NCBI GenBank assembly: GCA_019925795.1
Contig: CM034309.1
Location: 21,198,729-21,262,728, forward strand
Length of the DNA stretch: 64,000 nucleotides
Reading direction: 5' to 3'
Source: Dendrobium chrysotoxum
Taxonomy: Eukaryota; Streptophyta; Magnoliopsida; Asparagales; Orchidaceae
Shown here piece after piece: positions 9,987 through 23,234 of the stretch. The notes beneath the pieces are model-generated. The model saw nothing but the letters and a program-made list of their open reading frames with translations. It was not told the DNA's origin and searched no databases. The translations under genes and the position numbers were made by a program. Position 1 is the stretch's first letter. The number at the start of each line of letters is the position of its first letter.

Positions 9987-10860
9987 TAGAGTTAGTAAGG
10001 AGTCTTTATTGTTTGATTTATAGATTGAAAGAACCATTATAAAACTCAAAAAAGCTAAAAAGATTTTATCATTAGGAATGGCTGAACCAAATTCAAATCA
10101 GGATCATCCTAGACCTCTTAGGGAGTATGTCAATTATAGTAGATGGAATTCTTCAAATTATCAAATGACCTTCTAACTAAGCCAATAAATTTTAGCTAGA
10201 ACCCACCATAATTCAAATGGTTCAAAATTTTCAGCTTGGGGAACTCCTGTTGAGGATGCTAACTTACACTTATCTAGTTTCTTATAAATATGTGCAAATT
10301 TAAGTATAATAGAGTCAACGATGATGCTATTAGATTTCATTTGTTTCCATTTTGTCTAAGGGATAAAGCTAAGGTGTGGTTGAAATTCTTATCCCCCTGC
10401 TTTCTAACTAACTTGGAATAAGTTAACACATAAGTTCCTAGCAATGTATTTTTAATTTTCCAAAACTGCTAAGCTTAGAAATAATATTACTTCATTTTGC
10501 CAGTTTGAATGAGTGTCAATCTATGAAAGTTGGGAAATATTTAAGGAGCTATTTAGAAATTACCCTCATCATGCTTTGCTTAATTGGTTGGTGATTCATA
10601 CTTTTTATAATGAGGATCCTTTATAATTGATGCTGCAGCTGGAGGTTCTTTGATGTCAAATCCTTTTGAAGAGGCTTATGCCTTGATTTAAGAGATGACA
10701 ATAAATAAATTTCAATGGCCTTATGATCGGGTGAATCATAAAAGAGTAGAAGTGTTTATGAGTCAAATGCTCTGTCAATTTTGATAGCTCAGGTAACAGC
10801 TATGTCTAAGATGTTAGACAATTTTTATGTTAATCCAGGTTCAGGATCACATATGCATTT
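9987..10860 (+). pseudogene. Athila-like Ty3/gypsy gag, degenerate
   Basis: The conceptual translation, interrupted by stops and shifts, follows Athila-type Gag in order. It begins SRVSKESLLFD..IERTI.KLKK, then MAEPNSNQDHPRPLREY near 10077, then SAWGTPVEDANLHLSSFL, a LPPxF..TWNKLTHKFLA stretch, AKLRN.ITSF.QFE, ESWEIFKEL.RNYPHHAL, then AAGGSLMSNPFEEAYALI near 10635 and FQWPYDR. Gag packages the element RNA into particles. At least six stops make it non-functional. The RTE-1 insertion lies exactly at its N-terminal end. The pol region expected downstream is missing: only about 800 bp separate gag from the 3' LTR. Confidence 0.8.
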
Positions 10861-11685
10861 GGAGGAACATGATTGAATTCTTCTAGTGAGTTTAGTGCTT
10901 AATTGAATGAATAAAGAACAATAATTTCTAATTTAAAAATCATCATAATCAACTAAGAAAAATTATCTGTTAGTACTTAAATTTTAAACTTAAATATTGC
11001 AATACTTAAACATTGACTATTGGTAAGATGATTGGATAACTAAGTTTAGAAAAGGAAGTACTTTGATTAATTTACTTATTACGAATTCATCTATAAAATT
11101 AGTAGACTTGAACAATCCTTACATAATTTCAAATTAGAGTTTCTTGAAGGTAGAAAGTTAATTAGATATTTATTACTACTCAAGTGCATTAAAAAAGAAA
11201 AAAGATGCGAAAGGAAAGTAAATCAAATAAAGAATCAAAATAAAAATGAGTACTATAAAATAAAAATTGGTATCTGAGGACGTTGAATTAAAAAAAAGAT
11301 CATAATACTCAATTTTAAAGAGGAGAATTTAAGTAAGTTAAGGCATATGAAGGTTTATAATTGAATTTTAAAATTAACTAATGCATAATCGATTCCTAAA
11401 TGATAAATTATTCAACCCAAACCAGTAAGTCACATTATACTTACACTTGCAGTAGATGAGTTCAATTTGGATATTATTGAAGGTGAATCCTTAGAATAAT
11501 TGTTCATGATTTGTTAAATTAAAATTGTCATTCTTTGATCATTTTAATTCATATCTAAATTGTGGAGTATTATCTTATATTTTAGTTAATTTTAACTTGC
11601 AAAATTTTTATTTGAACTAATGAAGCTAATCTAAAGTGTAAACATAATTGCTTGGGAAAAACAAAAGTTTAAGCTGGGGGAAATT
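10861..11685 (+). other. Shrunken Athila internal region with polypurine tract
   Basis: AT-rich with no recognisable protease, RT or integrase. It ends in AAGCTGGGGGAAA (11671-11683), a plausible polypurine tract directly before the TGTTAATTG start of the putative 3' LTR. Confidence 0.5.
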
Positions 11686-13253
11686 TGTTAATTGAAAATT
11701 ATGTAATTTTTTGTTATGTTAAAGTTGAGTTAATATGTTTATCTTTAGTTGATGTTGTGCAGTAATTTATCAGAAAATATAGAAAATTCACAAGTATTGA
11801 ACTAGCACTGCAGCGCTGGAACCATCAGTGCCACAACGTCTATAACGCCTCAGCACCATATTAGAACATTGCAGCGTCGGAGTCTAGGGAAAAATGATAA
11901 TTAATTTAACTCCCCAGTGGAACTAAGGTCAGCGTCGCAGTGCTTTACAATGTTGTAGCTCCAGAAAACAACATTGTATCCTAAGAGTCTTAGAAAAATT
12001 ACATAATAATTCAATGTTGGAGCACCGACCTCAGAAGCATCACAACACTAGATGACATAAGCAAGCGCTCAAAGCCCAACTTTTGCAACACTACGACAGA
12101 GCAGTTTAGGAAGAGAAGCGTCGTGCAGTTGAGGAAGAGAAGCGTCGTGCCGGATCAGTCAACCGTTGCTGCACCAGATTAATAACAGCCTTGCCAGGTC
12201 TGCTTAGTGTAGCAACGAAGAGCAACACCAAGGTGCTAATTCATATTGTAACACCATGATGTCACCTTGTCAAGTTCTATTGTGCCTGAGTCAATCTGTA
12301 ATAAGTATAAAAAGAGCGTGCTGTATTTTGAATTATTTTCCTGAGAGAAGAGAGGAGAGAAAGATACATACTTTAGAGTGGCTGGCTAATATTATAGTGA
12401 GCAAGAAAGTATTAGGAGAGGAAAGGAGTGGGGAGAATAAAATTGTAAGGGGAGATTCACTTAGGAAGGATTCAGATGCTGGCTCAGCTTAAGATCCTTC
12501 ATTTTAGATGATATATTTTTACTCTTTTCTATTTGTACTATCTTATTTGAGCAAGTAATGAAAATTATGTTGTTCTGTTTTTATTGTATGACTAGCTAAA
12601 CTCATAGTTTTGGACTAATGCTATGATAACCTAAGTAATTACTAATATAGACTCTTGTGCTTTAAATTATGAATGCTTATTTTTAATATCTCTCGCTCTT
12701 AATTTAATCTATGCAGTGGTCATATGTAGAATCAAAATCTAGTGTGATATATTGCCTCCATAGAAGAATATTAGAATAATTAGGAGAATTGGAATGAAAT
12801 ACTTGTATGCTTAGACATCAGATGTTTAGTTTTCTAGGGTCTACGAAGATAAAACAACTGTAGGAAGGCCATAACCTTTTTTTTACAACCTTACAAGCTT
12901 GACATAGATCTAAGGATGTATATGCTATGAGTCAGAACTAATTTAGGAGAGTTTACTTAGGAAAGCTTATAAGATTTCACTATTATTAGTCCAAAATACT
13001 TTATCTTTTGGTATCTTTACTTTTCCTTCTGCATTCTTATTCTAGACATCATACAACCTTGATTTCATTGCGTAAGATAATTTTTGTAGCTTGAAATAAA
13101 TAATACTAAAATAATTTTGTAAAGCAGAACAATTCCTCGTCGGATCGACTCTCTCATAAATATTTTTATTACTTGATCGACACGTGCACTTATCTTTGTA
13201 GTGGAGATTTATATTTGAATACGCTAAGCATAGACTAATGTAAACAATCAACA
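11686..13253 (+). mobile_element. Putative Athila-type 3' LTR
   Basis: Starts TGTTAATTG after a polypurine tract and could end ..AATCAACA at 13253 (about 1.57 kb). It contains a TATA-like GTATAAAAAG near 12304 followed by a purine-rich leader, and an ATGACTAGCTAAACTC-type block near 12590 like that in Athila LTRs. 11790-12240 has repeated GCAGCG/CAACG-type words. A 24-bp direct repeat with one mismatch lies at 12102-12125/12126-12149. The 3' boundary is inferred; no 5' LTR was found to pair with it. Confidence 0.5.
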
Positions 13254-13259
13254 TCAGTT

Positions 13260-13909
13260 AATCCCCCAGCAATCAAGAGGCAAAGAAAAATATGTGAAGT
13301 ATTTGAAATGAAATGTTTAATAATATTTTCTTTCATGTTATTTTATTCCTGACTTCATGTTCAATGAATTTTTGTTTTATTATTTTTGACTTTTACTAGA
13401 AACTAACACATATCTGATAATAACAAGACACAATATAAACATCATATTAGTTCACTATAAATATATTTTACTTTTTATACAATATTATAGTGATGTACAA
13501 ATTATTTTATGTGTGTATATTAAATTCTATAGTAGATTTTGAGTAATCTGCTGAGCAAGTGTTGGTTACTCCTACTTTACTTGCATATATTAATTTTAGA
13601 AGAAGATAAGGCTCTAGTTTAGTAGATACTCCTGATACCCATTAGTACCCATATTAGGTATGCTTACTTTATAGACTCACTATTTTTGCAGCCATGAAAA
13701 ATGTATATGATTGGGTCGAAAGAGAAATTGGACCATGACTGTTATGTATTGACTCTTTTTTATTTTGTTTTAAGGAAGTAAATAAAATGATGTTATATTA
13801 TTATTTACTATTTTATTTAATGATATATAAATGCTCTAGTTTGTGAATATTAAAGAAAAAAACATGGATATAAAAAATAGTCCTTCCAATTAGATATTGG
13901 GATGTGACA
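13260..13909 (+). mobile_element. 3' part of a chromovirus-type LTR
   Basis: AT-rich sequence ending in TTGGGATGTGACA at 13909, the typical 3' terminus of plant Tekay/Del-like LTRs (which begin TGTCAC). The start is not definable. Confidence 0.4.
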
Positions 13910-14556
13910 GCTAACCCCTGGTGATAACGAATACTCTATGGCATAAGATCAAACCACACAAATAAGGAAGAAAGGCCTAACATCCTATGGATTGCACACA
14001 CTTCACTGTGATACTTCACTTCATTAAGCTACATACCGCTAATCAACCATCTAGGTTTTGGGAATACACACATATATCCTTGGTCTAGTAAATCTAAATT
14101 ATATCACCTTCTTCTTGGTGAGACAAGGTGATTATTGAAGAACAAAAAAAAAAGAAATTGATTGGATCAATAGATCGAATCTCTACCACCTTGAGCTTTC
14201 TCGAGGTGGTGATTCTCATAGGTTGAGCATTCAAGTGGGTCAAAGAAGGGATTAAGGTGACTACACTCATATAGAGGAAGGTGGAGGTAGTAAGCAAACA
14301 AGTTTCCATTGGATTAAGGGCAATTTATTGGTACTTATATCCTTCTAATGGCCAATTCTATTAGGGAAAATGCAATAGAGTGGCACCAAGTTGTTAAGCT
14401 ATGTAGATGGTTAGAGACTAGCTGGCTCAGTAATCGAATCTTAACCTACTTGCCATGGTGGCAATTTGTGGTCACAATGATCATCTTGCCCGCAATAGGC
14501 CAATTGATGAGGTCAGGATGGTGAGTATCACCTTAAGGGTAATTAGAGACCAAATC
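13910..14556. other. Unassigned sequence between two LTR-like blocks
   Basis: No recognised gene. An 8-bp inverted repeat ATCACCTT/AAGGTGAT spans 14102-14131. A plus-strand frame is open in the second copy (38927-39196) but stopped here, so it is probably not coding. Confidence 0.3.
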
Positions 14557-17500
14557 TGTCACGCCCCAAAATGTAAAGAGGAATTTGACCCTAATTTCTT
14601 AATCATTCTAAAGTAATCATCTCACAAGTTGAAATGCACCAGAGCTATTAATCATCAATAACATTTATATATAAACATAGATAGTGCATAAAATATAAAT
14701 TTCATTTCCCAAAATAATCATATACAAAAATCCAAATTCAAATATGTTCAACAAAATATAAACATAACATGGACTTCCAAAATCAAAGGTACCCATTGAC
14801 CCAGATTCCTTTCTTCCTATTAAACTGAATCTACTTAACAATATCTTTACCTTGGCATGAAATGGTATAATCAACGAAGTGAGTGTACAACTTAGTAGGA
14901 TAGACTCATTTCCCATCACAAAATTCAATCATAATATTAAAAATTTAACTTTTAAAATAAATCATATAAATTTTGTTCAACTTAAAACCATAGTGGACAA
15001 ATACACTTATAAATGTAGAATGCACATGCATTGATGCCCATTTTAACTCTCAATCTTCCACCTGTTCAAGACAAGTGTAGAGCAGAGCCACCTCCTACCT
15101 GATCAAGACAGTTGTATAGTAGAATCAATACAGAACGAAGTTTATTTTCAACACAGAGCAATATAGAACCCAAACAGAGTATTCCAATATAAGAGCATTT
15201 CCACGTTCAGCCCAATCAGAGAACTTTGATAGCATTTTTCTTTCAATTACAGAGCTCCATGTTATGAAATGCATTTTATATCAGGTATCTACTTGAATAG
15301 AGAAACCGCCACTTTTCAGTTGCTAATATAGAATACTCGTAACTTTATCAAATTCATAGAGATTGTATAAAATGCTAAAATAATATACTTTATCAAATGT
15401 ACTAGAAATAAAAAATATTATGATTTTTTAAAATCATTAAAAATTAATATAGAACAAACTGATAAGTGAAAATTTGCATTCTTATTGTTGAATCATCTAG
15501 AATGGAGAATAAAGAAATACATGAAAAATTACATGGTAAAACCTTTTTAAAATTTAAGGAAAAAACTTTTAAAAGCATAGCTCTCATTATACCTAGCAAA
15601 AGTGAAAATATAAATGGGGTATGGGTTGCCTAACTCGAGCCCAATAATTTTTCTAATAGGCCGGATGGATGAACATTAAATTCGGACCTTGAATCCTTTA
15701 CTTTCCTTCTCTTTCCTTCCTTTCTACCCTTTCTTCTTCGGCAAGGCGCTGGGATCAGTGGGTAAGGCTTAATGACTTTATATATTTACTATTTTAAAAA
15801 ACACTTATTTGTTCCAATGCCGTAGTGCAACAATTTACAATGCCACAGCGCTACTAGAAAAACTTTCCGCTACTAGAAAAACTTTCCAAAATTTTCAAAT
15901 TCTCACTAACGATCCTAGATCCATTTTCAATATGATAATGATGCTAAATATCCTCCAAAACCTCAATTTTAGCATTTTCTCAAACAGAGCATCAGAGCGC
16001 CATTTCTAACGCCGCAACACTCACTAAGAAAATTTAAAATTTATATTGTTATTTTCCTAGCCCAAAACTTTAAGCATTCTAAGTTCTAAACAACCTAATA
16101 GCACTTATTATTACTAAATCAACTGAAGATTTGTACTTTTATGTACATAATTACCTAACTTCCAGATGACAATTATTATAAATCTTAGGGCAAAGAGTTA
16201 TGTGTGTCTAGCCTAATTTTGGAATCTCTTCATCCAAATTAGCTTAGGTTGGGTCAGTTCAATGCTTAGGCTGAATGTGGTGGGTTTCACTTGGATAGTT
16301 TCTTAAGAATCTCAGAAAGAGTTATACAATGTGGGAAGCTTATTGTAGTTAATTTGAAGTGTTTAGTTCACTTAAGGGTACTCATTAGGGTTCATCGGTC
16401 AAATTTGGTTTCAACATTACCTAATTTAGTTGACTTAAGGTCAACCATGGAGCTAGGTAACACTAGAGATGATTAAGATTATATAGAGCTAAGGATAGTT
16501 TTATTGAAATTTAATTTGGCTGGATATAATTGAATTGGCCTCTTTAGAGTTAAATAGTTTTACTTAATTAGCCTACTAGACCCAATGTCTGAATGGGCTG
16601 ACCAAACTCAATTTTATTAAATATAAGTTTCAAATGTTACCTTTATGTCACCTAGAATGGTTCTTATGGCCTTTGGGACCAATGATTAGGCTAAGGGCAA
16701 TGTCATAGGCCTTGTATTGGAGTGAGAAAATTCGGAAGTTTTAGGGTTTGAATAAGATCAACTTAAGTTTGACTTTGTGGTGTCCACTACCTAGTTTAGG
16801 TTAGGTAGGGAGTTTCCTCGGTCCATGGGTTTGTTTTAGACCTAAGATTGGATTAGTTAGTCTAATGGCTAGGCCAAATGAACCCAAGGGATCCTTAAGG
16901 TTAGATTGCATTTTTATGGGCTTGAGCTTGGGTTTAATCTATTAATAATGGTATTAATAGGGTTGAAAAGGGTTTTAAGTGTCTTGGGATAGACTCATTA
17001 TAATAGCCTATATTTTGACCAAATCAAATAATTTTTTAGGAGTCATTTTAAGTCCAATTTATAAACTATCTTCGTCATAATATAAATATTATTGTGCTTT
17101 AATTATGATGATTTCTACTAATTTAATGAGTAGTGTAGATATGAAAACAAGAAGTATTGCAATCTCTTAAGAAATCAATACATGTTGGTACAAGCGAGTT
17201 TTTTTGGGACCATTAGGTGTCGGTTCTGCAAATCGATTTCACTAGAATTTTTTAGACATATTGGAATATTTTATGAATATTTTTTCATAATTTTTGGATC
17301 CCTATATTTGAAGATATAAAAGAATTTATAAGGATGTTATGATAAAACCTAAATTATTAATATAATTAGATATATACCCTTACATTATTTTATTATAAAT
17401 ATCTTTAAGCACTTATAGGATTTACTAAAACTTCATTTCCCCTTTCTCATTCGTTTATCAGAGAAGGAAAAAAAAAATAAAAGAAAAAGGGAGGAGAGAG

Positions 17501-18888
17501 GAGAGAGAAGCTAGAGTTATTTTTATCAGTCAGTCCACTTTGAAAATTTACTTATCTCAAGGTAGACTACCATTATCTATCTCTGATTTTAATAATTTTG
17601 TGTATTTAATATTTTATGAGTTTTAATTTGGTTAAAACTTATAAAAGTTATGATATTTTAATTTTTAGAAAACTTCCACTATGTAACACCTTTATATATG
17701 ATAAATATGACTCTCTTGAATATTTTGACTATAATATTATTGAATTCCACTAAGAAAATTAAAAACTATAATATTTTTGGAGTAAATACATAGTAGACAA
17801 ATTTTATAGATTTCTCTATATTTTATAAATTATTGTATTTTATATAATATTGACTTATATTGCTCAGAAAAATAAAGTACTTGTATGTAAGCAAGAAAGG
17901 CTAGTTGTTAACAATATAATTAATATGGGTTGAATCTTAAAATATAATACCTTCCGTGTGAGGGTGGGCTGTTGGACTTTCCATTAAATAAAAGATTGGT
18001 GGTATAATCCTAGTTGTAGCCTATAATCGATTGACCAAATTATGCTGACGTTTAAAAAGTGATGACTCTTAAATGATTATTGAAAGTGACCTGTGAAAAT
18101 AAATAATTTATAAAAAAAAAAAAAAGATAAGATAAGATTGACAGATGTATATATATAATAGATAATAGATGAAAGGATGAAAACACTACATTAAAACTGG
18201 ATGTCCTACTTTGCTCTTCATAATTATATTTATCATTATATTTACATGATAGTGCATTGAACTGATTAATAGTTAAAACTAAAGTTGTATTGATAAAACA
18301 TGCATTGATACTGCCTAGCATACTGACATGGCCTATTGATTGATAGTCCTTTTTATCAATATTTTTTTTATAATTTAATAGATCTCCTTTGACTTCACTG
18401 ATCATATTGATTTTATTTTTAATTTTAGACATTTCCTATTACACAAATTAATTGATGATTGATATTGATTATAATTAGACCAAGTATATTAAATCTTTTA
18501 CCTTGCATTGAAGCCAGTGATAAGTTTTAGTTATTTGTTGGACTTTGTAAGCTCATTATGTGATTTTTATTGACTTCAGGACTGGAAATGTGTCAGAACC
18601 CTTGGGAGTGAGTATAATTAGTGTTTTTTTGGCTTTCTTTTATTTCTACTTTTATTCTCTTCTTTTGTAATCGGGAGATTTAAAAATTATAGATTGATAT
18701 TTTTGAAATCTCCTGGCTATTGTACATTGCATTTTGAAGAAATGAATATATAAATATTTTTATGTATATGATTTATAGTTTCTTTTGCTGGATTTATTTA
18801 AAATGATATATATTTAGTGACCCTAACAAATTAATTAAGAGATACAAAAATTGATATTTCTTCCAAATTTCGATCTTGGGATGTTGCA
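14557..18888 (+). mobile_element. Chromovirus (Del/Tekay-like) LTR sequence, possibly solo
   Basis: Begins TGTCACGCCCC at 14557 and ends CTTGGGATGTTGCA at 18888, degenerate versions of the TGTCACxxCCC...GGGATGTGACA termini of these LTRs. Features inside fit an LTR: translated-noise frames only, a TATA-like AT-rich stretch before a purine-rich leader (17455-17515), and no pol. The flanking 5-mers (AAATC, CTTCT) do not match, so boundaries or integrity are uncertain. A 126-codon minus frame at 18052-18432 is AT-rich and resembles nothing I know. Confidence 0.45.
15850..15887. repeat. Perfect 19-bp tandem duplication
   Basis: GCTACTAGAAAAACTTTCC occurs twice head to tail (15850-15868, 15869-15887), in both 24-kb copies. 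Confidence 0.95.
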
Positions 18889-19061
18889 CTTCTAAGGGTC
18901 TTAGGCACTCCCTTGAGTCATCAAAGGGTCAATGTGCCTTAAAATGTCTAAAGGTCCTAGGCTAAATTCTATGGTACCCTATGGCTTAGTATGGGCTTGA
19001 TCAAAGCCTTAATTGAAATGATTCGGAATGACTTTTATTCCTACTCTTATTATTATTATAT

Positions 19062-19600
19062 CACTCAGTCATTTGAATATATCTCATGTTGATGTAAAGA
19101 ATGCATTCTTGAATGGTGACCTTTAAGAAGATATCTATTTGGTTCCTCTTTAAAATTTTTCACAACCCTAACAACATTTACAAACTTAATAAAGCATTAT
19201 ATGTTATTAAATAGGCATCTTATGTTTGGTTTAATGAGTTCTTTAACATTCTTATCTTACTTGGTTTTAAAGAAGTTCTCTATTGATCTATCTTGCTTGG
19301 TTCTGAGTGTAATGATTACGACTCTACACTTTTTCTTAAGTGTACTCTTTTTGAATTTATTTTTCCTTTTTTAAAATGTTGATGATATAATTATTATATG
19401 TGACAATATTAATAGTATGACAATGTTGAAGTTTGAAATAGCTTCTCACTTTGAAATAAAATATTTAGGCTTTCAACATTATTTTCTAGATATAGAAGTG
19501 GCTTATTTTTCCAAGGATTGCCTTTTGAAGTGAATAGTTAATATCCTTAAGTGTGCTCATCTTACTAATATTTGAGTTGTTGAAATTTCATTTATATTTA
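19062..19600 (+). pseudogene. Ty1/copia reverse transcriptase, degenerate
   Basis: Broken frames give, in order, DVKNAFLNGDL.EDIYLVPP, a TNLIKHYMLL.. stretch (family KLNKALYGLKQ), then NVDDIIIICDNI (family YVDDMIITGD; catalytic Asp pair kept, first residue changed), FEIASHFEIKYLG and HYFLDIEVAYFSKDCLL. This is the palm and thumb of copia RT. Stops and shifts are frequent, and the part upstream of the palm is absent. Confidence 0.8.
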
Positions 19601-19859
19601 ATATTCACTATTATCCTTTAGATGTCACACTTTGATTAGTCCTACTTTATAATGTAATATTAATGGTTGCTTGATTATCACTATCATCAATTTATTTTTT
19701 CTTTTATTAGTGTTTGCTTCTATTGTTCTTCATATTTTATGTTATTTTTAAGGCACTCTTTTTTAGACTCTTTTGTTTTCATCAACATACTATTTAAAGT
19801 TGTGTGCATATTTTGATGCAAATTGGCTAATAATTGTGTAAATTATAAATCTAACATTA

Positions 19860-20330
19860 GTTTCTACATATTTTTAGGATTCTCTTTTTTCTTGAAAGAA
19901 TAATAAACAAAGCATTATTTCTTGGATCTTTCACAAAAGCTAGGTATCATATTATAGCCTATACTACCACTAAGATAATTTAGCTGCGATGATTGCTTGT
20001 TGATATGAGCACTTTTTTTCATCCCAGTCTTATGTATTTTGAAAATAGAAGTGCCATTTAAAAAAATATAGATTGGGATAATAATTGAGTAGATTATTAA
20101 TCTACCATTGGTTTTCTTGGAGACTTTTATTTCTTGAAAGAATAATGAACAAAATGTTATTTCTTGATCTTTTACAGAAGTTGGGTATCATATTATAGCC
20201 TATACAACCATTGAGATAATTTAGTTGTGATGGTGCTTATTTATATGGATGTTTTTCTTTTCATCTTATTCATATGTAATGTGGCAATAGAAGTACCATT
20301 TTGATTGCTCATAACTTTTTTTTTTGTTTA
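19860..20330 (+). pseudogene. Copia RNase H fragment, present twice in tandem
   Basis: Two related blocks (about 19870-20070 and 20095-20330, offset about 225 bp) each read like copia RNase H around (S/F)TEAEYR..A.TT.EI..L..LL.DM, and the second continues into a GTKHIEID-like motif (family HERTKHIEID). Both are degenerate. The second block alone continues to the end of the domain, so a local tandem duplication within the dying element is likely. Confidence 0.65.
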
Positions 20331-20589
20331 GGAACTAAGCATATTGAAATTGATTTATTATTTCACTCAAGACTCTAAAGTTTGTCTTTATTTTTTCTTC
20401 TCTTGTAGATTGTAAACTTTATTACAAAGTCCCATTTAATTTCACATTTTTACTTCTTAATAGGCAAACTCTAAATTTTCTGTATATCAGCATCATGAGT
20501 TTGCAAGGACATATTAGAGTTATTGAAATTTTTCATTATCATATATATATATATATATATATTTACAGTATGAATTTAAAAATTTTATT

Positions 20590-22601
20590 ATTTTCATATA
20601 GCTTCATTAGTGAAATATTTTTATTTATTTGGAGTAACAAAAGGATAAGCTTTTAATAGTAAAAATAGTTGGTGGTATAATCAAAATGTGCAAGCAAAGA
20701 TAAAAAATAAAAAACTCTGTTATAAAAATTGGTTTAGATATAAAAACTCTGAAAAGTGGGGAAGATATAAAATTGCCTGTAAGGAGTCTAAGAAAACAAT
20801 CTGCAATGCAAAGGCTTTAGCTTAGCTTTTAATAATTTATATAATAGATTAGATATTAAAGAGGGTGAACAATATATATACAAGCTAGCCAAACAAAGAG
20901 ATAAGAGTATTAAGGATTTAGTTCAAGTGAAGTGCATTAAGGATGATAATCAAAAAGTATTTTTTAGAAGAGGATATTCAACAAAGGCTGATGGGATATT
21001 TTGTTAAGCTTTTGAATGAAGATTGTGAAAATACGATTAACTTTAGAGACCTTAGCACTCTAAATGAAAATAGAGATTTTTGTTTTTATCGGCGTATTAT
21101 TAAAATTGAAGTTAGAGAGGCTTTAAAAAAAATGAAGTGTGGGAAAAATGTTGGACCTGATGCTATTCCAATAGAGATGTGAAAATGCTTAGGAGATGAA
21201 GGAATTTATTGGCTTACTAAACTTTTTAATATTATTTTGAAGACTAAAAAGATGTCAGATGTGTGGAGAATGAGTGTGTTGATTCCTATCTTTAAGAATA
21301 AAGGTGATGCACACGATTGTGCGAATTATAGAGAAATTAAGTTGATGTGTCATACTTTAAAACTATGAGAGAGAGTTATGGAGCATAGGTTAAGATGTAA
21401 TACTAATGTTTCTCAAAATCAATTTGGATTCATGCCGGGTAGGTATACTATGGAAGCCATATATTTATTGAGGGTTTGATGGAGAAGTATAGAGAGGATA
21501 AGGAGGATCTTTATATGATATTTATTGATTTAGAGAAAGCATATGATAAAGTTCCAAGAGAAGTGCTATGAAGAGTTCTCAAAAAGAAAGGGGTTAATAA
21601 TGCTTATATTCAAGTCATTAGAGATATGTATGTTGGAGCTATTACTTGTGTTCAAACATAAGGTGGTTTGACCAAGTATTTTCCAATTTTAGTTGGATTA
21701 CATCAAGGATTAGCCTTAAGCCCATATCTTTTTTGCTTTAGTCATGGATGTTCTTACTAAAGATTTGCAATAGGACGTTCCCTGGTGTATGTTTTTTGCT
21801 GACAATATTCTTCTTGTTGATAAGACTGAATAGGGAGTTGAAGGTAAACTTGAATTATGGAGGTCAACCTTAGAGTCTAAAGGTTTTCATTTGAGTAGAT
21901 CTAAAATCGAATACATGGAGTGTAATTTTAGTAGTAATAGATCTAGTGGGGGATTTGTGACTTTGAGCGATCAAGTCATTAATAAGAGTACATATTTTAG
22001 ATATCTTGGGTTTATTGTTCAGAGTGATGGTAAAATAGATGGGGATATTATTATGTAGAATTCATGTTGGATGGTTGAAGTGGAGGAATGCATCGGGCTT
22101 GTTGTGTGATAGAAAAGTACCACTCAAACTTAAGGGAAAATTCTATAAGATGGTGATTAGACCTGCAATGCTTTATGGTGCAGAATGTTGGCCATTAAAA
22201 CAGAAGCATAATATTAAGTTAAGTGTTGCAGAGATGACGATGCTCAGGTGGATGAGTGGCTTTACTCTTAGAGATAGGATGCAAAACACGCATAGACGTG
22301 AAAAGGTTGAAGTAGCTCCGGTGGTAGATAATATTAGAGAGAGTCGCCTTAGATGGTTTGGTCATATAAAACGATGACCTTTCGATGACCCGGTTAGGAG
22401 AGTAGATGTATTTTGATCTACGTTAAGAAAGGTAGAGGTAGACCTAAAAAGACTTGGTTATAAAATATTAGAAATGACTTTTCTTTATTAGATCTAAATG
22501 GGAATTTGACTCTTAACAGGACACAATGGAGAAAAATGATTCATGTAGCCGACCTCATGTAGTGGGATAAAAGCTTGATATTGTTGTTATTGTACTATTT
22601 T
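20590..22601 (+). pseudogene. RTE-type LINE reverse transcriptase (RTE-2), degenerate
   Basis: Collinear with plant RTE ORF2 from the linker after the endonuclease to the 3' end. Visible motifs include AFNS.NSWWYNQNVQ (20640s), EALKKMKCGKNVGPDAIPIE (open 20943-21180), FGFMPGRYTMEAIYLL (near 21430), FIDLEKAYDKVPREVL, a degenerate GLHQG..LSPYLF, CMFFADNILLVD (family FADDI; second catalytic Asp replaced by Asn) and RPAMLYGAECWPLK with LRWMSGFTLRD (open 22039-22377). Stops at least at the end of each open part. The 3' end is GATATTGTTGTTATTG. The apurinic endonuclease region is missing, so it is 5'-truncated. No clear target duplication, because flanks are low complexity. Confidence 0.85.
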
Positions 22602-22610
22602 ATTATCTAT

Positions 22611-22930
22611 ATCTATATTATTGCGTCCTAGAATATTCGTGGTGGTAGAGAAGTATAAAGTTTAACGTCTTAGCATTGTATGAAGATCCAACACACAAAC
22701 AGATGAAAGAGAAAGTGTTGAGCTCATAAGAGACAAAAGTTTTTATGTGGAAACCCCTGAAAAGGGGGGAAAACTACGGGGCCTAACCCAGTTTGAATGA
22801 ATCCTATAGTATTTGTAATTGATTACAAATGAGGCCTTTCCTTGAGGGGAAGGCCTTGGCTTGATGTATACATCATATAGAGTGTATTATTTGGTGTAAA
22901 TTATAATAATTAATATATACATGTTTGTTT
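22611..22930. other. Possible copia LTR-like sequence with two short hairpins
   Basis: A block with AACCCCTGAAAAGGGGGG (22751-22768) resembles the flanks of some copia elements, in unknown orientation. Two inverted repeats follow: ATTTGTAAT/ATTACAAAT (about 22811-22830) and AGGCCTT/AAGGCCT (about 22832-22856). No frame of note. Confidence 0.3.
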
Positions 22931-22934
22931 GGTA

Positions 22935-23218
22935 GGCATGCGATAGAGGTTTGAAAGACCGTAGTCGAGTGACGGTTTTCGACTGGATTGTAGTCCACGG
23001 GCGATAGAGATCAGAAGGACCATTATCTGGCGACGAAGGTTGGAAGGACCATAGTCGACGTGCGTTGGAGGTTGGAAAATCGTAGTCGGTGGGCAACAGT
23101 GGTTGGAAAGACCGTTGTCTCATAATGGAGGTTGGAAAGACCGTAGTCGGCGGGTGAGTGTGGTTAGAAAAACTATTTTTGGTGACGGAGGTTGGAAGGA
23201 CTGTAGGTGGCCGAGTGT
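22935..23218 (+). repeat. ~30-bp minisatellite A, about nine degenerate units
   Basis: Units follow the pattern GACGGAGGTTGGAAGGACCG then TAGTCGGCG, with one or two substitutions to heavy decay. The period is near 30 bp. It lies directly before a second minisatellite with a different unit. Confidence 0.8.
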
Positions 23219-23234
23219 AAGTTCAACGACAATT

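Noticed and set aside
18052..18432. 126-codon minus frame, open in both copies
   Set aside because: Very AT-rich, low-complexity composition, inside LTR-like sequence, and no motif. Being open in both copies means little when they may be the same locus.
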